Shown piece by piece: positions 31,580 through 34,730 of a DNA stretch of 34,730 nt. Each line of letters begins with the position of its first letter. The first letter of the stretch is position 1. Origin of the DNA: Ectothiorhodospiraceae bacterium (GTDB lineage Bacteria > Pseudomonadota > Gammaproteobacteria > Nitrococcales > Aquisalimonadaceae); assembly GCA_007125985.1 (NCBI GenBank), contig SLCE01000238.1, positions 1-34,730 on the forward strand. Direction: 5' to 3'. Below the pieces are notes generated by a model. That model was not told where the DNA came from. It was given only the letters and a program-made list of their open reading frames with translations, and searched no databases. A program made the translations under genes and the position numbers.

Positions 31580-32761
31580 CTAGCGCAATTCCCGCGCGGA
31601 GGGGCGTTCCTTCACGGTGAGACTCCAGTTGCGGCGCTCTCCGCCGCTCAGGCCGCTGGCGGTCAGCGTCTCTCCCGGTTGCTGGGCGCTGACCAGATGC
31701 AGCAGATCCTGCACGTTCGCCACATCCTGATCATCAATGCGCAGGATGATATCACCGGGCGCCAGGCCGGCTTCCTGGGCCGGGCCGCCGCGCATGACTC
31801 CGGCCACCACCACGCCGCGGTTGCTGTCCAGGTCGAACGAGGCCGCCAGTTGCGGCGTTAGGTTCTGCACCTCGACGCCTGCCCAGCCGCGAATCACCCG
31901 ACCATGCTCGATGATGTTTTCCATCACCCCGCGGGCCAGGCGTCCCGGGATGGCAAAACCGATCCCATGGGATCCGCCGGAACGGGTGAAGATAGCCGTA
32001 TTGACCCCTACCAACTCACCGTGGGCATTAATCAGTGCCCCACCGGAGTTGCCGGGGTTGATGGCTGCATCGGTCTGGATGAAGTTCTCGAAGGTGGATA
32101 GACCCAGCTGGCTGCGTCCGGTCGCGCTGACAATGCCCTGGGTCACGGTCTGGCCGACTCCGAAGGGGTTGCCGATGGCCAGAACTACATCGCCGACGCG
32201 CAACTCCTCGGAGCGCCCCAGCGTGATCACCGGCAGACCGGTGAGCTCGATGTGCAGTACGGCCAGATCCGTCTCCGGGTCGGTCCCCACCACATGTGCT
32301 TCCGCGGAGCGGCCGTCATTCAGGGCCACCTGGATCTCGTCGGCACTGTCGATGACGTGATTGTTGGTCAGCACATAGCCGGTGCTGGAGATGATGACCC
32401 CCGATCCGAGATTGGTCTCGGTGCGCTCGCGTTCCTGCTCTCGCTCGCCGAAGAAACGGCGGAACAGCGGGTCATCATAGAACGGGTGCTCCGGGCGGGT
32501 GACCCGCTTCGCCGTGAAAATGTTGACCACCGCGGGTGCGGCCGCCTCCACCGCATCCGCGTACGAGACCGGGCCACTCTCCCGTGCAGGCCGTCCATCC
32601 ACCTCCGGCGCCGCCGGCGCCTCGTACACCTCCACCACCCTCGGCAATTCCATCTGACGCGGCCCGAGCAGTTCAGGGAACAGCCATAGCACACCGCCGG
32701 CCACGACTATGCCGATGGCAAAATAGACGATCACGGTGCGGTAGAAGCGGCGGGTGTTCAT
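31580..32761 (-). CDS. Trypsin-like serine protease with one PDZ domain (DegS/AlgW-like, S1C)
   Basis: N-terminal TM anchor, NNHVIDSADEIQV (His), ETDLAVLHIE (Asp), NPGNSGGALINAHGELVGVNTAI (Ser), single PDZ; ATG at 32761. Confidence 0.92.
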   Translation of the reverse strand: MNTRRFYRTVIVYFAIGIVVAGGVLWLFPELLGPRQMELPRVVEVYEAPAAPEVDGRPARESGPVSYADAVEAAAPAVVNIFTAKRVTRPEHPFYDDPLFRRFFGEREQERERTETNLGSGVIISSTGYVLTNNHVIDSADEIQVALNDGRSAEAHVVGTDPETDLAVLHIELTGLPVITLGRSEELRVGDVVLAIGNPFGVGQTVTQGIVSATGRSQLGLSTFENFIQTDAAINPGNSGGALINAHGELVGVNTAIFTRSGGSHGIGFAIPGRLARGVMENIIEHGRVIRGWAGVEVQNLTPQLAASFDLDSNRGVVVAGVMRGGPAQEAGLAPGDIILRIDDQDVANVQDLLHLVSAQQPGETLTASGLSGGERRNWSLTVKERPSARELR

Positions 32762-32870
32762 CCTGTGCCAGTCGGTTCCTTGGTGGCGGAGGCCATAAGG
32801 CGATATCTTCTGATATGCGGGGTATTCTAACCCATTTGCCGGGGTCACCGCAGAGCGAACGAGACGAGAC

Positions 32871-33629
32871 ATGGCGGAACGGGCTACGTTGCTGGATCAC
32901 ATCGATGAACTGTTGCAGGCCGGGCAATTCCAGGATTACGCACCCAACGGCTTGCAGGTGGAAGGCCGTTCCGGAATACAGCGGCTCATGACCGGCGTGA
33001 CCGCAAGCCAGGCGCTGCTGGATGAGGCCGTGGCCTGGCGGGCGGATGCCGTGCTGGTCCATCACGGTTACTTCTGGAAAGGCGAAGACCCCCGTGTCAG
33101 GGGCATGAAGGCGCGGCGCCTGCGCACCCTGCTGGAAGCCGGGATCAATCTGTTCGCCTACCATCTGCCGCTGGACGCGCATCCTGAACTGGGCAACAAC
33201 GCCCAACTTGCCCGACGGCTGGGTCTGGAGGTCAGCGGTAGTTTCGGCACCGGGACGGCGTTGGATCTGGGGTACCTGGGCCAGTTGCCGGAGCCGGAAC
33301 CGTTGCATGCCTTCGTGCGTCGCGTGGCGGAGGCACTGGGGCGCGAGCCGCAGGTCGTTGATGGCGGTGGCCACCCGGTGTTCCGGGTCGCCTGGTGTAC
33401 CGGGGCAGCCCAGGGATTTATTGATGCTGCGGCGGATCAGGGCGTGGACCTGTACCTGTCCGGTGAGATTTCCGAGCCGACGGTGCACGTGGCCCGCGAG
33501 CGGGGCCTGCACTATCTTGCGGCGGGACACCATGCCACCGAGCGTTATGGCGTTCAGGCGCTGGGCGCGCATCTTGCGCAGCGCTTTGATTTAATGCACC
33601 GATTCGTTGATGTGGACAGCCCTGCATAG
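32871..33629 (+). CDS. Nif3-like dinuclear metal center protein (YbgI family)
   Basis: NGLQVEGRSGIQRLMTGVTAS, VHHGYFWKG, FAYHLPLDAHPELGNNAQLA, GHHATERYGVQAL motifs. Confidence 0.95.
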   Translation: MAERATLLDHIDELLQAGQFQDYAPNGLQVEGRSGIQRLMTGVTASQALLDEAVAWRADAVLVHHGYFWKGEDPRVRGMKARRLRTLLEAGINLFAYHLPLDAHPELGNNAQLARRLGLEVSGSFGTGTALDLGYLGQLPEPEPLHAFVRRVAEALGREPQVVDGGGHPVFRVAWCTGAAQGFIDAAADQGVDLYLSGEISEPTVHVARERGLHYLAAGHHATERYGVQALGAHLAQRFDLMHRFVDVDSPA

Positions 33630-33820
33630 GCGGCGGAGGCACTCTCATTGACCTGCGCACGGCATGGCCCGCTTGACCTGTTTGGCCCGATGTTGGATCC
33701 TTGTGCGCCGTGCCGGCGGGGTGTCGGGTGAACTGCGCCCGCGAAATGCGACTTTTCCGCAATCGGTCACCGAATCAAACCAATTCCAGTTCTAGTTTCA
33801 ACCCAATTCAGGGGGCGTAA

Positions 33821-34414
33821 ATGAATCAGGATGGCGCGGATAAGAGCAGACGCCGTTTTCTGACCGCGGCCACGACCGTGGTCGGCGGGGTCGGCGCGGC
33901 CTTCTTGGCAGTCCCGTTCCTCGCATACTGGAAGCCCAGCGCCAAGGCCCGGGCTGCGGGTGCTCCGGTCGAGGTGGATGTCAGTCAGCTGGAAGTCGGT
34001 CAGCTGATCAATGTCGAATGGCGCGGAAACCCGGTCTGGGTGTTCAGGCGCACCGAGCAGAACATCGAGGATCTGGAGCGGCTGGAAGGTGTGCTCCGGG
34101 ATCCGGATTCCCAGCAGGATCAGCAGCCGGAGTACGCGCGGAACAAGCACCGGTCCATCAGGCCGGATGTGATGGTGCTGGTGGGGATCTGCACGCACTT
34201 GGGATGTTCGCCGCTGTTCCATCCCGACAGTCGGCCGCAGGGCATGGGTCGTGAATGGCATGGCGGGTTCTTCTGCCCCTGCCATGGCTCCTTCTTCGAC
34301 CTGGCCGGACGTGTCTACACGGGTGTGCCGGCGTCCACCAATCTGGTCGTGCCGCCACATTATTTCATCGATGATGACACCGTGCTGATTGGCGAAGACG
34401 AGGGGGCTGCCTGA
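33821..34414 (+). CDS. petA: Ubiquinol-cytochrome c reductase iron-sulfur (Rieske) subunit
   Basis: Tat-type SRRRFLTAATTVVGG leader; CTHLGCSP and CPCHGS Rieske cluster motifs. Confidence 0.97.
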   Translation: MNQDGADKSRRRFLTAATTVVGGVGAAFLAVPFLAYWKPSAKARAAGAPVEVDVSQLEVGQLINVEWRGNPVWVFRRTEQNIEDLERLEGVLRDPDSQQDQQPEYARNKHRSIRPDVMVLVGICTHLGCSPLFHPDSRPQGMGREWHGGFFCPCHGSFFDLAGRVYTGVPASTNLVVPPHYFIDDDTVLIGEDEGAA

Positions 34415-34730
34415 TGAGCGAGACCAAGAGCGGTGGCCTGATGGGCTGGATCGACGCGCGATTCCCCGCCACCAAGATGTGGAACGAGCACATTGGGGAG
34501 TATTACGCGCCCAAGAACTTCAACTTCTGGTACTACTTCGGGTCGCTGGCGCTGTTGGTGCTGGTTATTCAGGTCCTCTCCGGTATCTGGCTGACCATGA
34601 ACTACGTGCCGTCCGGGGCCGAGGCGTTCACCTCCGTCGAGTACATCATGCGCGACGTGGAGTGGGGCTGGCTGATCCGTTATATCCACACCACGGGCGC
34701 TTCCGCGTTCTTCGTGGTTGTGTATCTGCA
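34414..34730 (+). CDS. petB: Cytochrome b subunit of bc1 complex, N-terminal part (truncated by window)
   Basis: ATG overlaps the petA stop (TGATG); translation NFWYYFGSLALLVLVIQVLSGIWLTMNYVPS...RYIHTTGASAFFVVVYL typical of cytochrome b. Confidence 0.95.
   Translation, partial: MSETKSGGLMGWIDARFPATKMWNEHIGEYYAPKNFNFWYYFGSLALLVLVIQVLSGIWLTMNYVPSGAEAFTSVEYIMRDVEWGWLIRYIHTTGASAFFVVVYL

Noticed and set aside
31563-31582. Terminator between convergent hisC and the DegS-like gene
   Set aside because: Only 14 bp separate the stop codons and no stem-loop with U-tract is visible.

Overview
High-GC gammaproteobacterial chromosome, probably Chromatiales/Ectothiorhodospiraceae-like (inferred from gene content and order, not tested). 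Almost all of the window is conserved housekeeping operons. Plus strand: leuS(3' end)-lptE-holA-proA-nadD-rsfS-rlmH-maf-rng-yhdP-nitrilase-tldD-pmbA. Minus strand: HPr, EIIA-Man, rapZ, hprK, ptsN, hpf, rpoN, lptB, lptA, lptC, kdsC, kdsD, yrbG. Plus strand: mlaF-mlaE-mlaD-mlaB-ibaG-murA-hisG-hisD-hisC; then a DegS/AlgW-like protease (-), a Nif3-family gene, petA and the start of petB (+). I see no CRISPR array, prophage, transposase gene, rRNA or convincing tRNA, and no obvious new multi-gene system. The most interesting signals are non-coding or are gene absences. They are: (1) a ~210-bp palindromic element with perfect 27-bp terminal inverted repeats between tldD and pmbA, where yjgA/darP sits in Pseudomonas; (2) a perfect 16-bp-stem hairpin that appears to bury the Shine-Dalgarno and GTG start of yhdP; (3) an mla operon without mlaC; (4) a 173-aa HprK lacking the N-terminal domain, in a PTS cluster with no Enzyme I gene; (5) several spacers with GC-rich hairpins, two of which share an exact 15-mer. 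All calls come from reading the sequence and supplied ORFs; no searches or folding were run.
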